A stretch of DNA of 64,000 bases. Origin: Dietzia lutea. GTDB taxonomy: Bacteria > Actinomycetota > Actinomycetes > Mycobacteriales > Mycobacteriaceae. Below the pieces are notes generated by a model that saw nothing but the letters and a program-made list of their open reading frames with translations, searched no databases and was not told the DNA's origin. Position 1 is the first letter of the stretch; each line of letters opens with the position of its first letter. The position numbers and the translations under genes were made by a program. Where the stretch lies: the NCBI RefSeq assembly GCF_003096075.1, contig NZ_CP015449.1, positions 558,001 to 622,000 of the forward strand, written 5' to 3'. Of the stretch, positions 43,114 to 52,162 are shown in pieces.

Positions 43114-44499
43114 CTACAGGCCCAGCACCGCCCGGGCGATCAGGAAGTACACGACGAGCCCCGTGGCGTCGACGAAGGTCGTGATGAACGGGTTGGAAAA
43201 GACGGCCGGGTCCGCCCGGACGGCCTGGGCGAGCAGCGGCATCAGCCCACCGACGGTCGCCGCGATCGTGCACAGCGCCAGCAGCGTGAGCCCGATGACC
43301 AGGCCGAGGTCGGTGTCGTAGACCAGCCCGGTGACCGCGAGGCCCACGGCGCCGAGGATGACACCCAGTGTGAACCCGGCGCGGATCTCCTGGCCGAGCA
43401 CCCGCAGCGCGTCGCGGGGGCTCACGTCGCCGAGTGCGAGCGCGCGGGTGACGGTGGTGGCGGCCTGGTTGCCGGTGTTTCCTCCGGTTCCGATGATGAG
43501 CGGGACGAACAACGACAGCGCCACCACCTGCTCGATGGTCGCCTCGAACACCTCGAGGACCTGCACGGTCAGCGCGGCGCCGAACGCCAGCACGAGCAGC
43601 CACACGACGCGGGAACGCACCAGCGCCCGCACGGGCGTGGCGAGGTAGGGGCGCCGCAACGGTTCGGAGCCACCGGCGCGGGCGGTGTCCTCGGTCTCGG
43701 CGTCCTCGAGGATCCGCAGCGCGTCGTCGAAGGTGAGGATCCCGACCAGGCGGTGCTCGTCGTCGACGACCGGCAAGACGATGAGGCGCTCGTCGGCGGA
43801 GCGGCGGGCGGCGGCCTCCGCGGACTCGCGGGCGCGGGCGGTGATCGCCTCGTTCATGAGGTCCCGCACGGGCGTGCCCGGCTCGGCGCGCATGATCGCG
43901 CGCAGCCCCACGATCCCGACCAGCCGCCGTTGATCGTCGGTGACGGGGATGGCGTAGATCGTCTCCGCGTGGTCGATACGCCGCCGGACCCGCTCGAGGG
44001 TCTCGCCGGCGGTGACGTCGGGGTGGGTGGAGACGAACTCCGGGCTCATCCGTCGGCCCACCGAGCCGGTGGGGTAGTCGAGCACCGCCGCGGTGAGCGC
44101 CTGTTCGTCCTGGTCGAGCTCCCGCAGGAGCCGCGTGGCCACGTGGGCGGGGAGCTCGTCGACGAGCCCGGCGCGGTCGTCGGGGTCGAGGTCGGTGAAG
44201 AGCTGGTTGACACGATCCGCGTGCAGTTCCCGGATCAGTTCGGACTGCAGCGGCGGGTCGAGCGCCTCGAAGACCACCAGGGCGGTGCCCTTGGGCAGGA
44301 GCCGGAAGACGACGGCCCGGTCCCTGGCGCCACTGCGCTCGAGGACGTCCACGACCAGCGACGGCGGCAGAGCCTCGACCATGTCGGCCGCGGCGTGCAG
44401 ATTCTCCGCGCCGATGAGGGCGTCGAGCCGCCGTGCGGCCTCGGCCGGGTCGCGGACGGTCACGGCTCCTGTCGAGCGCGCGTCCTCCGGCTCGGTCAT
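43114..44499 (-). CDS. mgtE: MgtE magnesium transporter/channel
   Basis: A 461-residue MgtE. An N-terminal superhelical domain (about 20-130), two CBS domains (GRRMSPEFVSTHPDVTAG and VGILTFDDALRIL region) and a C-terminal five-helix pore domain with PLIIGTGGNTGNQAATTVTR, the hallmark MgtE pore sequence. It takes up Mg2+ under control of its cytosolic sensor. Its ATG lies one base after the stop of mrpG (TGACATG), so it is translated with the Mrp antiporter operon, an unusual linkage. Confidence 0.96.
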   Translation of the reverse strand: MTEPEDARSTGAVTVRDPAEAARRLDALIGAENLHAAADMVEALPPSLVVDVLERSGARDRAVVFRLLPKGTALVVFEALDPPLQSELIRELHADRVNQLFTDLDPDDRAGLVDELPAHVATRLLRELDQDEQALTAAVLDYPTGSVGRRMSPEFVSTHPDVTAGETLERVRRRIDHAETIYAIPVTDDQRRLVGIVGLRAIMRAEPGTPVRDLMNEAITARARESAEAAARRSADERLIVLPVVDDEHRLVGILTFDDALRILEDAETEDTARAGGSEPLRRPYLATPVRALVRSRVVWLLVLAFGAALTVQVLEVFEATIEQVVALSLFVPLIIGTGGNTGNQAATTVTRALALGDVSPRDALRVLGQEIRAGFTLGVILGAVGLAVTGLVYDTDLGLVIGLTLLALCTIAATVGGLMPLLAQAVRADPAVFSNPFITTFVDATGLVVYFLIARAVLGL

Positions 44500-44500
44500 G

Positions 44501-44860
44501 TCACCCCTCGTCGGCGATGTCGTCGTAGGCGGTCAGCGGGTCGAGCCGGCCGTCGGCGCGGTAGGCGGCCCGGGCGAGGGTGACGGAGGCGACCGTGGTG
44601 ACGACCACCGTCGCGCCGAGCGCCACCAGTGCCATGAGGGTCGCCACCCAGGTGAACCCGGTGGTCAGCTCGTGCACGTACGCCGACAGGATGAACAGCA
44701 TCATGCCCAGGCCCGTCGCCACGGACAGGATGTTGATGCGGGTCAGCGCGTCGCCGGCGCGTGACATGGTCACCGCGGCCACCAGGAAGCACAGTGACCC
44801 GAGCAGGGCCAGGACGCCGATCAGCAGGTCCGTGATCATCGAGGTGTCCACCGCGATCAC
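44501..44860 (-). CDS. mrpG: Mrp antiporter subunit G
   Basis: A 119-residue membrane subunit (MnhG/PhaG) of the multi-subunit Na+(K+)/H+ antiporter. It has three helices with the family run VLALLGSLCFLVAAVTMSRA followed by GDALTRINILSVATGLGMML. It starts at GTG 44860, overlapping the mrpF stop (GTGA). It is the last Mrp subunit gene, followed at once by mgtE. Length is normal. Confidence 0.93.
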   Translation of the reverse strand: MIAVDTSMITDLLIGVLALLGSLCFLVAAVTMSRAGDALTRINILSVATGLGMMLFILSAYVHELTTGFTWVATLMALVALGATVVVTTVASVTLARAAYRADGRLDPLTAYDDIADEG

Positions 44861-45129
44861 CGTTGTCCCCGGGAGAGCAACCGCGCGAGCGCGACGGTCG
44901 AGAGGATCCCGATGAGGGAGCCGAGCATGACGACGTCCAGCGCCACCGCGGACCCCTGGCGGATGACAAACAGCACGAACAGCGCCACCGCGCAGAAGTA
45001 GCTCAGATCGGCCATGACGGCGCGGTTGGCGTCTCCGGGCCCGCGCACGGCCCGGATGGCCGCGACCACCATGCTCGCGACGACGATCACGGTCGACGCC
45101 CCCAGAAGAACCGTCAGAAGCGGACTCAC
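44857..45129 (-). CDS. mrpF: Mrp antiporter subunit F
   Basis: A 90-residue three-helix subunit (MnhF/PhaF): VLLGASTVIVVASMVVAAIR, AVRGPGDANRAVMADLSYFC, then DVVMLGSLIGILSTVALARL. In related complexes it helps bind the cation path. It overlaps mrpE and mrpG by four bases on each side. Confidence 0.94.
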   Translation of the reverse strand: MSPLLTVLLGASTVIVVASMVVAAIRAVRGPGDANRAVMADLSYFCAVALFVLFVIRQGSAVALDVVMLGSLIGILSTVALARLLSRGQR

Positions 45130-45458
45130 GCGTCATCACCTCGCAGTACGGACAGCACCCGGTTCTCCGTCTGACCGAGCAATTCGATCATCTCCTCCCG
45201 TGGACCGCCCAGCACCACGTGGACCCACATCTCGTCGTCGCCGATGACCGTCACGAGAGTTCCCGGCGTGACGGTGATGGCCCAGGCCAGCGCGGTGATC
45301 TCCACGTTGGTGCGGCAGCGCATGGGGTACCGAACCAGCACCGGGGTGCCGATGGGGCCCGGGGTGACGGCCTCCTTGGCCAGCGCCCACGACGACAAGA
45401 CGACGTTCCACAGCAGCCAGCCCAGGACGAGCGGGGCGCGGAGCACGCGGCGGATCAC
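45126..45458 (-). CDS. mrpE: Mrp antiporter subunit E
   Basis: A 110-residue subunit (MnhE/PhaE). A short N-terminal membrane part (VLGWLLWNVVLSSWALAKEA) is followed by the soluble segment RCRTNVEITALAWAITVTPG and TLVTVIGDDEMWVHVVLG, the well-conserved E-subunit core. It is shorter than typical 150-160-residue homologues because the first helices are reduced. It overlaps mrpD and mrpF by four bases each. Confidence 0.9.
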   Translation of the reverse strand: MIRRVLRAPLVLGWLLWNVVLSSWALAKEAVTPGPIGTPVLVRYPMRCRTNVEITALAWAITVTPGTLVTVIGDDEMWVHVVLGGPREEMIELLGQTENRVLSVLRGDDA

Positions 45459-47023
45459 GAGGCGCCCCCGATCGTCGACTCCGTCACGGCCTCCGGTCCG
45501 TCGAGGACGGCCGTGACGTAGGCGTCGGTGTCGACGAGGCTGGTGACCGCCCGGTCCACCTCGGGCGCGACCGCCCCGTAGCCGAGGAAGAACACCACGG
45601 ACACGGCGGCGAGTGCACCGCCGGGCACGAGCAGTCCCGCGGGCACGCGGGGAGCCGGGCGGGCTTCGTCGCCGTCCTCGTCGCCCTGCTCGTCCTCGTC
45701 GCAGGGATCCGCGTCACCCGTGTGTCCGAGTGACGGGCCGCCCCACATGGTGCCGCGCCACAGTCGGAGCATGGCGACGAGGCCGATGAGGGAGGCGACG
45801 AGGACGACGACGACGGTGACGACCCCCCACGCGCCGCCCGCCCCGAGGGCGGCGTCGACGACCTCGAGCTTGCCGATCAGGCCCGAGGTGGGGGGCAGTC
45901 CGACGAGGGCCGCGATCGCGATCACGATGAGGACGGCCAGCGGGCGCTCGCGGTACCACAGCCCGGACAGCGCGCCGAGTTGCCCGCTGCGGTAGACATG
46001 CTCGGCGGCGCCGAACAGCATCACCAGCGCGCCGATGGTCACCATGTGGTGGATCATGTAGACGATCGCGCCGCCGGGCGCCTGTGCCACAGCGAGCGCG
46101 GCGAGGATGACGCCGACGCCGGAGACCATCTGCCACGCGAGGATCTCGCGGACCCCGGCCGGGGAGGCCGAGGCGACGGCGCCCCACAGGGTCGTCACGA
46201 GCGCGACCACCAGCAGGACCCGCCCCCACGCGGGGTCGAGGTCGAAGACGGTCGCCCAGATGCGGATCACCGCGTAGAGGGCGACCTTGGTGTGCAGTGC
46301 CGAGAACAGCGCCATGACGCCGGAGGAGGTCCCGGGGTAGGCGCGGGGCAGCCACCCGTGGACCGGCACGGCACCGGCCTTGATGCACAGCGCGATGAGC
46401 ACGACGCCCACCGCGGCGGCGACGCGTCCGTCCTCCTGCGCGGCACCTGCGAGTACGGCGAGGTTGGCGGTGCCCGCGGACCCGTAGACGAAGCCGACGC
46501 CGGCGAGCAGCAGTGTCGAGGTGAGGAGATTGATGACCACGAACAACCGGCCGACGCCGAGGCGCCGCCACGTGCCCGTCATGGCGATGAGGGCGTACGA
46601 GGGCAGCAGCATGACCTCGACGAAGACGAAGAGGTTGAACAGGTCGCCGGTGAGCAGGGCGCCGTTGGCCCCCGCGAGCAGCAGCAGCGCGAGCGGCGCG
46701 AAGTAGCGGCTGCGGCCGAACTCCCCGGTCCGGTCACAGAAGATCAGCGATGCCAGCGCGACCACGCCCGTGGCGACCAGCATCAGGGCGGTGAAGGAGT
46801 CCGAGACGAACGGGATCGCCACGCCGGGGACGAACCCGCCGACCGAGCCGGCGATGACGGGCTCGGAGCGATGCAGCACGAGGAGCGCGACTCCCGCGAC
46901 CGCGGTGGCCGCCGGGACGGCCAGGGTCACGAGCCGCCCGGCCGTGCGCGACGGCAGGATCGCGGTCACGGCGGCGGCCATCACCGGGATGGCGGCCAGC
47001 AGCGGCAGCAGCAGGGCGGTCAC
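45455..47023 (-). CDS. mrpD: Mrp antiporter subunit D (NuoN-like)
   Basis: A 522-residue proton-pumping-type subunit related to complex I NuoL/M/N. LFNLFVFVEVMLLPSYALIA contains the essential Glu of helix 5, KAGAVPVHGWLPRAYPGTSS the Lys of helix 7/8, and IHHMVTIGALVML the later His. It has about 14 helices and a charged C-terminal loop (DADPCDEDEQGDEDGDEA). Four-base overlaps with mrpC and mrpE show a tightly coupled operon. Confidence 0.95.
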   Translation of the reverse strand: MTALLLPLLAAIPVMAAAVTAILPSRTAGRLVTLAVPAATAVAGVALLVLHRSEPVIAGSVGGFVPGVAIPFVSDSFTALMLVATGVVALASLIFCDRTGEFGRSRYFAPLALLLLAGANGALLTGDLFNLFVFVEVMLLPSYALIAMTGTWRRLGVGRLFVVINLLTSTLLLAGVGFVYGSAGTANLAVLAGAAQEDGRVAAAVGVVLIALCIKAGAVPVHGWLPRAYPGTSSGVMALFSALHTKVALYAVIRIWATVFDLDPAWGRVLLVVALVTTLWGAVASASPAGVREILAWQMVSGVGVILAALAVAQAPGGAIVYMIHHMVTIGALVMLFGAAEHVYRSGQLGALSGLWYRERPLAVLIVIAIAALVGLPPTSGLIGKLEVVDAALGAGGAWGVVTVVVVLVASLIGLVAMLRLWRGTMWGGPSLGHTGDADPCDEDEQGDEDGDEARPAPRVPAGLLVPGGALAAVSVVFFLGYGAVAPEVDRAVTSLVDTDAYVTAVLDGPEAVTESTIGGAS

Positions 47024-47352
47024 GGCGCGGGCTCCTCACCGGTCGGCGGGACGTTGTGGGTGTCGTCGTCGCGACTCACCACGGCGAGGGAGAGCATGAA
47101 CACGGTCACCGCGAGGGTGATGACGATCGCGGTGAGGACGAAGGCCTGGGGGAGCGGGTCGGCGGAGACGTCGAGGCCGTTGACGCCCTCCAGTGGCTCG
47201 GCGCGCCACGCGGCGACGCCGGCGCTGAGCAGGGTGAGGTTGACGGCGTGGCTGATGAGCGACAGCCCGAACACCACCCGGACCATCCCGCGCTGCATCA
47301 TCAGGTAGACGCCGCCCGCGGTGAGGACGCCGATCATGATCGCGATGGTCAC
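47020..47352 (-). CDS. mrpC: Mrp antiporter subunit C (NuoK-like)
   Basis: A 110-residue NuoK homologue with three helices: MIGVLTAGGVYLMMQRGMVR, VVFGLSLISHAVNLTLLSAG, and QAFVLTAIVITLAVTVFMLS. NLTLL and DPLPQAFVLTAIVI are the standard MnhC motifs. It overlaps mrpA and mrpD. Confidence 0.95.
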   Translation of the reverse strand: MTIAIMIGVLTAGGVYLMMQRGMVRVVFGLSLISHAVNLTLLSAGVAAWRAEPLEGVNGLDVSADPLPQAFVLTAIVITLAVTVFMLSLAVVSRDDDTHNVPPTGEEPAP

Positions 47353-50300
47353 GGGGCGACCTCCTCGGCACCGCGACCCACGTCGCGGCCCTCGTCACGA
47401 GCGCCGCCGAGGTCCGCGTCCCGCCGGCCGCGGCGCCCGCGCGCGGCCGCACGCCGACCGGTGTCGGGCTCATCCGGGCCGGGGACGACCTCGATGGGTG
47501 CGCGTCCGGCGCCGAGCGTGTTGAACGCGGTCATGACCAGGCCGAGGACGCCGGCGAAGACGCCCAGGTCGAAGATGAGGGCACTGGACAGGTGCTGCCC
47601 CGCCACGTACCAGTGGGCGGGCTGGAGGAACTGCCCGAGGAAGTAACCACCGATGCCGGTGAGTCCCGCGACGACGAGTCCGCCGCCGATGAGCGCGACC
47701 GGGGTGGACGGCCGGCTCACCGGGCGGTCCGACTCGCGGGCGAGGTAGATCAGCGCGAACGCGCACGCGGCGACGAGGGCGGCGATGAACCCGCCACCGG
47801 GCTCGTTGTGGCCGCGCCACAGCAGCATCACCGAGACCAGCGCGAGAATCGGCGTCACGCCGCGAGCGAGCAGTTTCAGCGGCACGGTGTTGCGGGTGGC
47901 GTCCTCGAGCGCCTCCGCGGCCGTCCCGGTGCTCTGCACGGTGCCCGGCAGCGGCTCGTCGGCGGGCGGCGGGTCGATGGCCAGTGCGGTGGCCCGGACC
48001 GAGCCGAGGACCCCGAGGATCGCGATGCCGGCGACGCCGAGCACGGCGACCTCGCCGAAGGTGTCGAGCGCACGGAACTCCACCAGGATGGTGTTGACCA
48101 CGTTGCTCCCGCCCGTGATCTCCGGCCCGTTCTCGAGCAGGTACATGCCGACCGGGGACCGCTCGCGGCGTCCGGTGAAGACCAGGACGCCGATGGTCGC
48201 CGTGACACCGGTGAGTACGGCGAGGACGATGGCGGCAGTGTTCCTGGGGAGCGAGGCGGCGATGAAATCGCGGGGCAGGCGCCGCAGGACCAGCACGAAC
48301 ATGATGACGGTGAGAGCCTCGACCAGGAGCTGGGTCATGCCGACGTCGGGCGCCCCGAGACCGAAGATCTGGATGGTCACCGCGATACCGACCGCGGACA
48401 GCAGCACGGCCGCGGCGAGTCGGGAGTGGGCCGTGCACAGTCCGAGGACGCCGACGATCACGACGATGAGCAGGACGATGTCGATCGACCTGTCGAGGCC
48501 CCCGACGCGCGGGGGGATCGTCGTGCCGCCGGCCAGTGCCCAGCCGCCGATCCCGACCGCGTACACGGTGAGGACGGCCAACAGCGCGCCGGCGTGACGA
48601 GCGGGCGAATCCGACGCGGTGGGGCGCACCAGAGCCCGGCCGGCCCGGGTCAGGGCCGAGGTCAGGGACTCCAGCACGGACGCACCGGTGAACGGCAGCA
48701 ACTCGCGGTCGAGCAGGCGGTCGACCGGGCGGCGGCGCCACACCAGCAGGGCCCCGGCCACGAGGATCAGGGCGGTGAGCCCGACCTCGAGGGTCAGCCC
48801 GTGCCACAAGACGAAGTGGGCCTCGTGGGTGAGATCGTCGATCGTCCCGGCGGGCGGGGTGCCATAGACGACGCCGATGCCCGGCTCGTGTGGCGGCCAG
48901 CCGAACGGCCCGGCCGCGGCCTCCGCCACCGCGGACATCGGCACGTCGAAGATCCACACCACCAGCGCGAGCGGCAGCCCGATCGCGGCGGGCAGGGCCG
49001 CGGGCAGCCACAGGCGGACCGGCGCCTCGTGGACCTCGTCCACGTCCTTCGCGGGACGCGAGGGATCGCGGTAGGCGCCGAGGAACCCGCCCAGCACGAT
49101 GCGCGCGCAGTAGAGGAAAGTGAGGATCGCCCCGATCACGGCGCCGGCCAGCAGCGCGGTCACCGCGACCGGCTGCCCGCCGGCGACGTCGCCGAACGCG
49201 ATGAGCATGGACTCCTTGGACACGAAGCCCAGCGTCGGCGGGACGGCGGCCATGGCGGCCGCGCCCAGAACGGTGGCGCCGAACGCCCACGGCATGCGCC
49301 GCCACAGCGGGCCCAGGTCGCGGATGTCGCGCGCGCCGGCCTCGTGGTCGATCACGCCGACCAGCATGAACAGGCCGGACTTGAACAACGCGTGGGCGAC
49401 GGTGTGCAGCGCGGCGGCGGCGAGCGCCTCCTGCGTCCCCACGCCGATAGCCGCGGTGATCCAGCCGAGCTGGCTCACGGTGGAGTACGCCATGAGCTGC
49501 TTGAGGTCGGTCTTCTGCAGCGCGAACACGGCCGCCATCACGGCCGTGCCCATGCCCACGGACACGAGCAGGGCGTTCCAGACGGGGACGTCGTGGAATG
49601 CGGGGGAGAACCGCATGAACAGGAAGATGCCCGCCTTCACGACCGCGGCGGCGTGCAGGTAGGCGCTCACGGGGGTCGCGGCGGCCATGGCGTCGGGCAG
49701 CCAGAAATGGAACGGGAACTGCGCGGACTTGGTGAACGCGGCCACCGCCACGGCCACGGCGACCGCCGCGGTGAACCCGGGATCGGTGTACCAGACGTCG
49801 TGGGACAGGGCCTCGGAGATCGAGGTGGTGCCGGTGCGGATCCAGATGGCCACGAGCGCGACGAGCAGGACGAGCCCGCCGACGACCGTGATCGTGAGCG
49901 TCCGCAGGGCGGCGGGGTACGCGGGCCGGCCGGAGTTGGCGATCAGCGCGAACGACGCCAGCGACGTGAGTTCCCAGCAGACGTACAGCAGCACCATGGA
50001 GTCGGTGAGCACGAGTCCCAGCATCGAGACCGTGAACAGGGTCATGAGCTGGAAGAAGCCGTAGTGCTGCGGGCCCCGCGTGCGGGCCCGGCCGCCGCCG
50101 CGCGTGTCACCGCCGGACAGGTACGACGACGAGTAGATCAACACCACCGCGCCGATCACCAGCGCGAGCATCGCGAAGAGCAGCCCCGTGGGGTCCGCGA
50201 ACAGGTCCAGGGTCCAGTCGCGCGCCGGCACCCAGGGGATGCGCACGACCTCGGTGGGCATCCCCGACAGGGCCAGCGAGAGCGGCGACAGCAGAGCGAA

Positions 50301-50420
50301 CGCGCCGATGAGGTAGAGCGCGGCGAGCGGCCAACCCGCACCACGCCCGAGCCACCTCGTGAGCGGCCACGCGAAGAGCGTCGCCAGACCTGCTGAAGCG
50401 ATCGCGAGGACGGGGCTCAT
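47349..50420 (-). CDS. mrpA: Mrp antiporter subunit A fused to B (NuoL-like)
   Basis: A 1023-residue subunit. Residues 1-500 are the NuoL-like proton channel (MVLLYVCWELTSLASFALIA with the helix 5 Glu; KSAQFPFHFWLPDAMAAATP with the helix 7 Lys). About 570-780 is the NuoJ-like part. The C-terminal about 160 residues (NEPGGGFIAALVAACAFALI to FDLGVFAGVLGLVMTAFNTL) are the MnhB domain, so no separate mrpB is needed. It is the first gene of the operon mrpA(B)CDEFG-mgtE. The complex exchanges Na+ or K+ for H+ and supports growth at high pH or salt. Confidence 0.95.
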   Translation of the reverse strand: MSPVLAIASAGLATLFAWPLTRWLGRGAGWPLAALYLIGAFALLSPLSLALSGMPTEVVRIPWVPARDWTLDLFADPTGLLFAMLALVIGAVVLIYSSSYLSGGDTRGGGRARTRGPQHYGFFQLMTLFTVSMLGLVLTDSMVLLYVCWELTSLASFALIANSGRPAYPAALRTLTITVVGGLVLLVALVAIWIRTGTTSISEALSHDVWYTDPGFTAAVAVAVAVAAFTKSAQFPFHFWLPDAMAAATPVSAYLHAAAVVKAGIFLFMRFSPAFHDVPVWNALLVSVGMGTAVMAAVFALQKTDLKQLMAYSTVSQLGWITAAIGVGTQEALAAAALHTVAHALFKSGLFMLVGVIDHEAGARDIRDLGPLWRRMPWAFGATVLGAAAMAAVPPTLGFVSKESMLIAFGDVAGGQPVAVTALLAGAVIGAILTFLYCARIVLGGFLGAYRDPSRPAKDVDEVHEAPVRLWLPAALPAAIGLPLALVVWIFDVPMSAVAEAAAGPFGWPPHEPGIGVVYGTPPAGTIDDLTHEAHFVLWHGLTLEVGLTALILVAGALLVWRRRPVDRLLDRELLPFTGASVLESLTSALTRAGRALVRPTASDSPARHAGALLAVLTVYAVGIGGWALAGGTTIPPRVGGLDRSIDIVLLIVVIVGVLGLCTAHSRLAAAVLLSAVGIAVTIQIFGLGAPDVGMTQLLVEALTVIMFVLVLRRLPRDFIAASLPRNTAAIVLAVLTGVTATIGVLVFTGRRERSPVGMYLLENGPEITGGSNVVNTILVEFRALDTFGEVAVLGVAGIAILGVLGSVRATALAIDPPPADEPLPGTVQSTGTAAEALEDATRNTVPLKLLARGVTPILALVSVMLLWRGHNEPGGGFIAALVAACAFALIYLARESDRPVSRPSTPVALIGGGLVVAGLTGIGGYFLGQFLQPAHWYVAGQHLSSALIFDLGVFAGVLGLVMTAFNTLGAGRAPIEVVPGPDEPDTGRRAAARGRRGRRDADLGGARDEGRDVGRGAEEVAP

Positions 50421-50604
50421 GGCTCCTTCCTGCGCGGCGCGGTAGAGGTCGCAGTGCGGTGGGGTGTGCGGTGAAGCGGTTCGGTGAAGCAGTGCGTGAG
50501 GGGCATGCGTTCCTCTGGAATCCTACCAACCGCCTCGGACACCGATGCGGGGGCATGCCGAGTGACCTGCGGGAACACGGCCACGTGAGGGTTACGATCC
50601 GCCC

Positions 50605-52077
50605 ATGACCTCCTCGGATGCCCCCTCCGGGCCCTCAGCGGACACCGACGTCATCCCCCCGGTCGGCGACCCCCCGTCCGCCCGCGGGCGCGGGTCGGGC
50701 GGCGGCGGTGTCGCCGACCCCGAGTCCGATTCCCCCGCCGCGCCTGCGGGCGGGCCGGGACTGTTCCGCCGGCTCGCTGGCCTGGTGCTCGTCATCGCCC
50801 CACTGGTGCTCGCCGCGCTGTGGGCGGTGGTCGGCCCGACGCCCCAGCAGGAGGAGGCCGCCCCCGGAGCCGGCGGGCCCCTGCGCTCCGCGCTGTCCGA
50901 GGCGTCGGCCAACTCGTCCTTCACCGTCGCCGGCGCCGAGCAGCTCCGCGACGGCTCGGCCGAACTCGCCGACGGGGCCGGGCAGCTCCGCGACGGCTCG
51001 GCCGAGCTCGCCGCCGGGATGGAGCAGTTGCAGGCCGGGATGGGCCAGGCCGGCACGGGCGCCGACGAGGTGGCCGGCGGGGTCCGGCAGGTCGTGGGGG
51101 CGGTCCGCGGGGTCGCCGTAATCCAGGGGCAGGTCTCCACCGCGATCGAGGACGCCCTGTCCCGACTCCAGGGTGACGCGCCCGAGGTGGTCCAGGCCCG
51201 CAACGCGCTCACCGGCCTGCGCGACCAGCTCTCCGCGCAGGGGCTCGACCAGAACACCCTGAGCAATCTCGACCGGCTCGACTCCGGCGCCGCCGAACTC
51301 GCCCGCCAGCTCTCCCAGCCGGGGGCGGACCTGCGCGACGGCGTCTACGAGGCCACCCGCGGTGCCCGCGAACTCGCAACCGGGGCGGGGGAACTCTCGA
51401 CCGGCGCCGACGCCCTGCGCGACGGGGCGGCGAGCGTCTCCGACTCCGCCGGCCGCACTCAGGACGCCGTCAGCAGGACCGGGCGCGCGCTGGCCGCCGA
51501 ACAGGGCGAGGCCGCGCCGGCCGCCGCCGCGGCCGCCGACGACGCGCAGCGGCGCACCTCCGCGGGGATCCTCGGCGTCGCCGCCGCGGCCGTCCTCGGG
51601 GCCCTGCTCGTCCAGCTCGTCCGCCGGCCCGGCTCGTCGCGCGCCGAGTCCGTCCTGGCCCTGACCCTGCTCACCGCGGGCCTGTCCGCATGGGCGCTGG
51701 CCACCGCGGACGGTCTCTCCGGGCCCGGGGTGGCCGCGGTCGTGGCGGTGGTCGCCCTCGTCGTCGTCGCCTCCTCCGCCCTGTGGCGCGCACTGGTCGC
51801 GGTGCTCGGCGCGTGGCCCGGACGGATCGTGGCGGCCCTTCTCGCCGCCGCGTCGGCCGGCGCGGCGTGGTGGGTGTGGGTCGCCGGGGGCGCACCGTCG
51901 GCGCTCGTCACGGCGACCTCCGCCACCACCACCGGGCAGGCCACCGCCGCGCTCGACTCCCTGCTGCTGGCCGGGCCCGCGTCGGTGGCGTGGACCGGCG
52001 CGGCGGTGCTGGCGGCGGTCGCGGTGTGCTCGCTGCTGGCGGTGCGCCTCGCCGGACGGCCCCGCACGCGCCGGTAG
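50605..52077 (+). CDS. Membrane protein with YhgE/Pip-like helical repeats
   Basis: A 490-residue protein. A Pro/Gly-rich cytosolic N-terminus (1-52) precedes a transmembrane helix (LAGLVLVIAPLVLAALWAVV). The external region has repeats of the form QL-DGSAELADGAGQL, about residues 110-145 and again GARELATGAGELSTGADAL. These are the heptad-like L-x2-G-A-x2-L pattern of YhgE/Pip and phage-infection-type proteins. Five to six helices follow (about 310-490). It may be a cell-envelope or type VII-like membrane component; the function is unknown. Its stop codon lies inside the first unit of a 35-bp tandem repeat. Confidence 0.72.
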   Translation: MTSSDAPSGPSADTDVIPPVGDPPSARGRGSGGGGVADPESDSPAAPAGGPGLFRRLAGLVLVIAPLVLAALWAVVGPTPQQEEAAPGAGGPLRSALSEASANSSFTVAGAEQLRDGSAELADGAGQLRDGSAELAAGMEQLQAGMGQAGTGADEVAGGVRQVVGAVRGVAVIQGQVSTAIEDALSRLQGDAPEVVQARNALTGLRDQLSAQGLDQNTLSNLDRLDSGAAELARQLSQPGADLRDGVYEATRGARELATGAGELSTGADALRDGAASVSDSAGRTQDAVSRTGRALAAEQGEAAPAAAAAADDAQRRTSAGILGVAAAAVLGALLVQLVRRPGSSRAESVLALTLLTAGLSAWALATADGLSGPGVAAVVAVVALVVVASSALWRALVAVLGAWPGRIVAALLAAASAGAAWWVWVAGGAPSALVTATSATTTGQATAALDSLLLAGPASVAWTGAAVLAAVAVCSLLAVRLAGRPRTRR

Positions 52078-52159
52078 GCTCCGCGGCGGTAGGGCCCCGC
52101 ACGCGCCGGTAGGCTCCGCGGCGGTAGGGCCCCGCACGCGCCGGTAGGCTCCGCGGCGG
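52060..52159. repeat. 35-bp tandem repeat, 2.9 copies, spanning a stop codon
   Basis: Units start at 52060, 52095 and 52130 with CCCCGCACGCGCCGGTAGGC and continue TCCGCGGCGGTAGGG. The first unit encodes the last codons and TAG of the 50605-52077 gene; the third breaks off at 52159, four bases before the stop of the convergent acyl-CoA dehydrogenase gene. There are no unique spacers, so it is not a CRISPR. Confidence 0.95.
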
Positions 52160-52162
52160 GGC

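Noticed and set aside
47592-50396. 934-codon plus-strand frame opposite mrpA
   Set aside because: Arg/Gly/His/Glu-rich shadow of mrpA; the minus-strand protein has the full NuoL-like and MnhB features and fits the operon.
52060-52159. Short CRISPR-like array
   Set aside because: Units are contiguous with no unique spacers and include coding sequence; there are no cas genes in the window.
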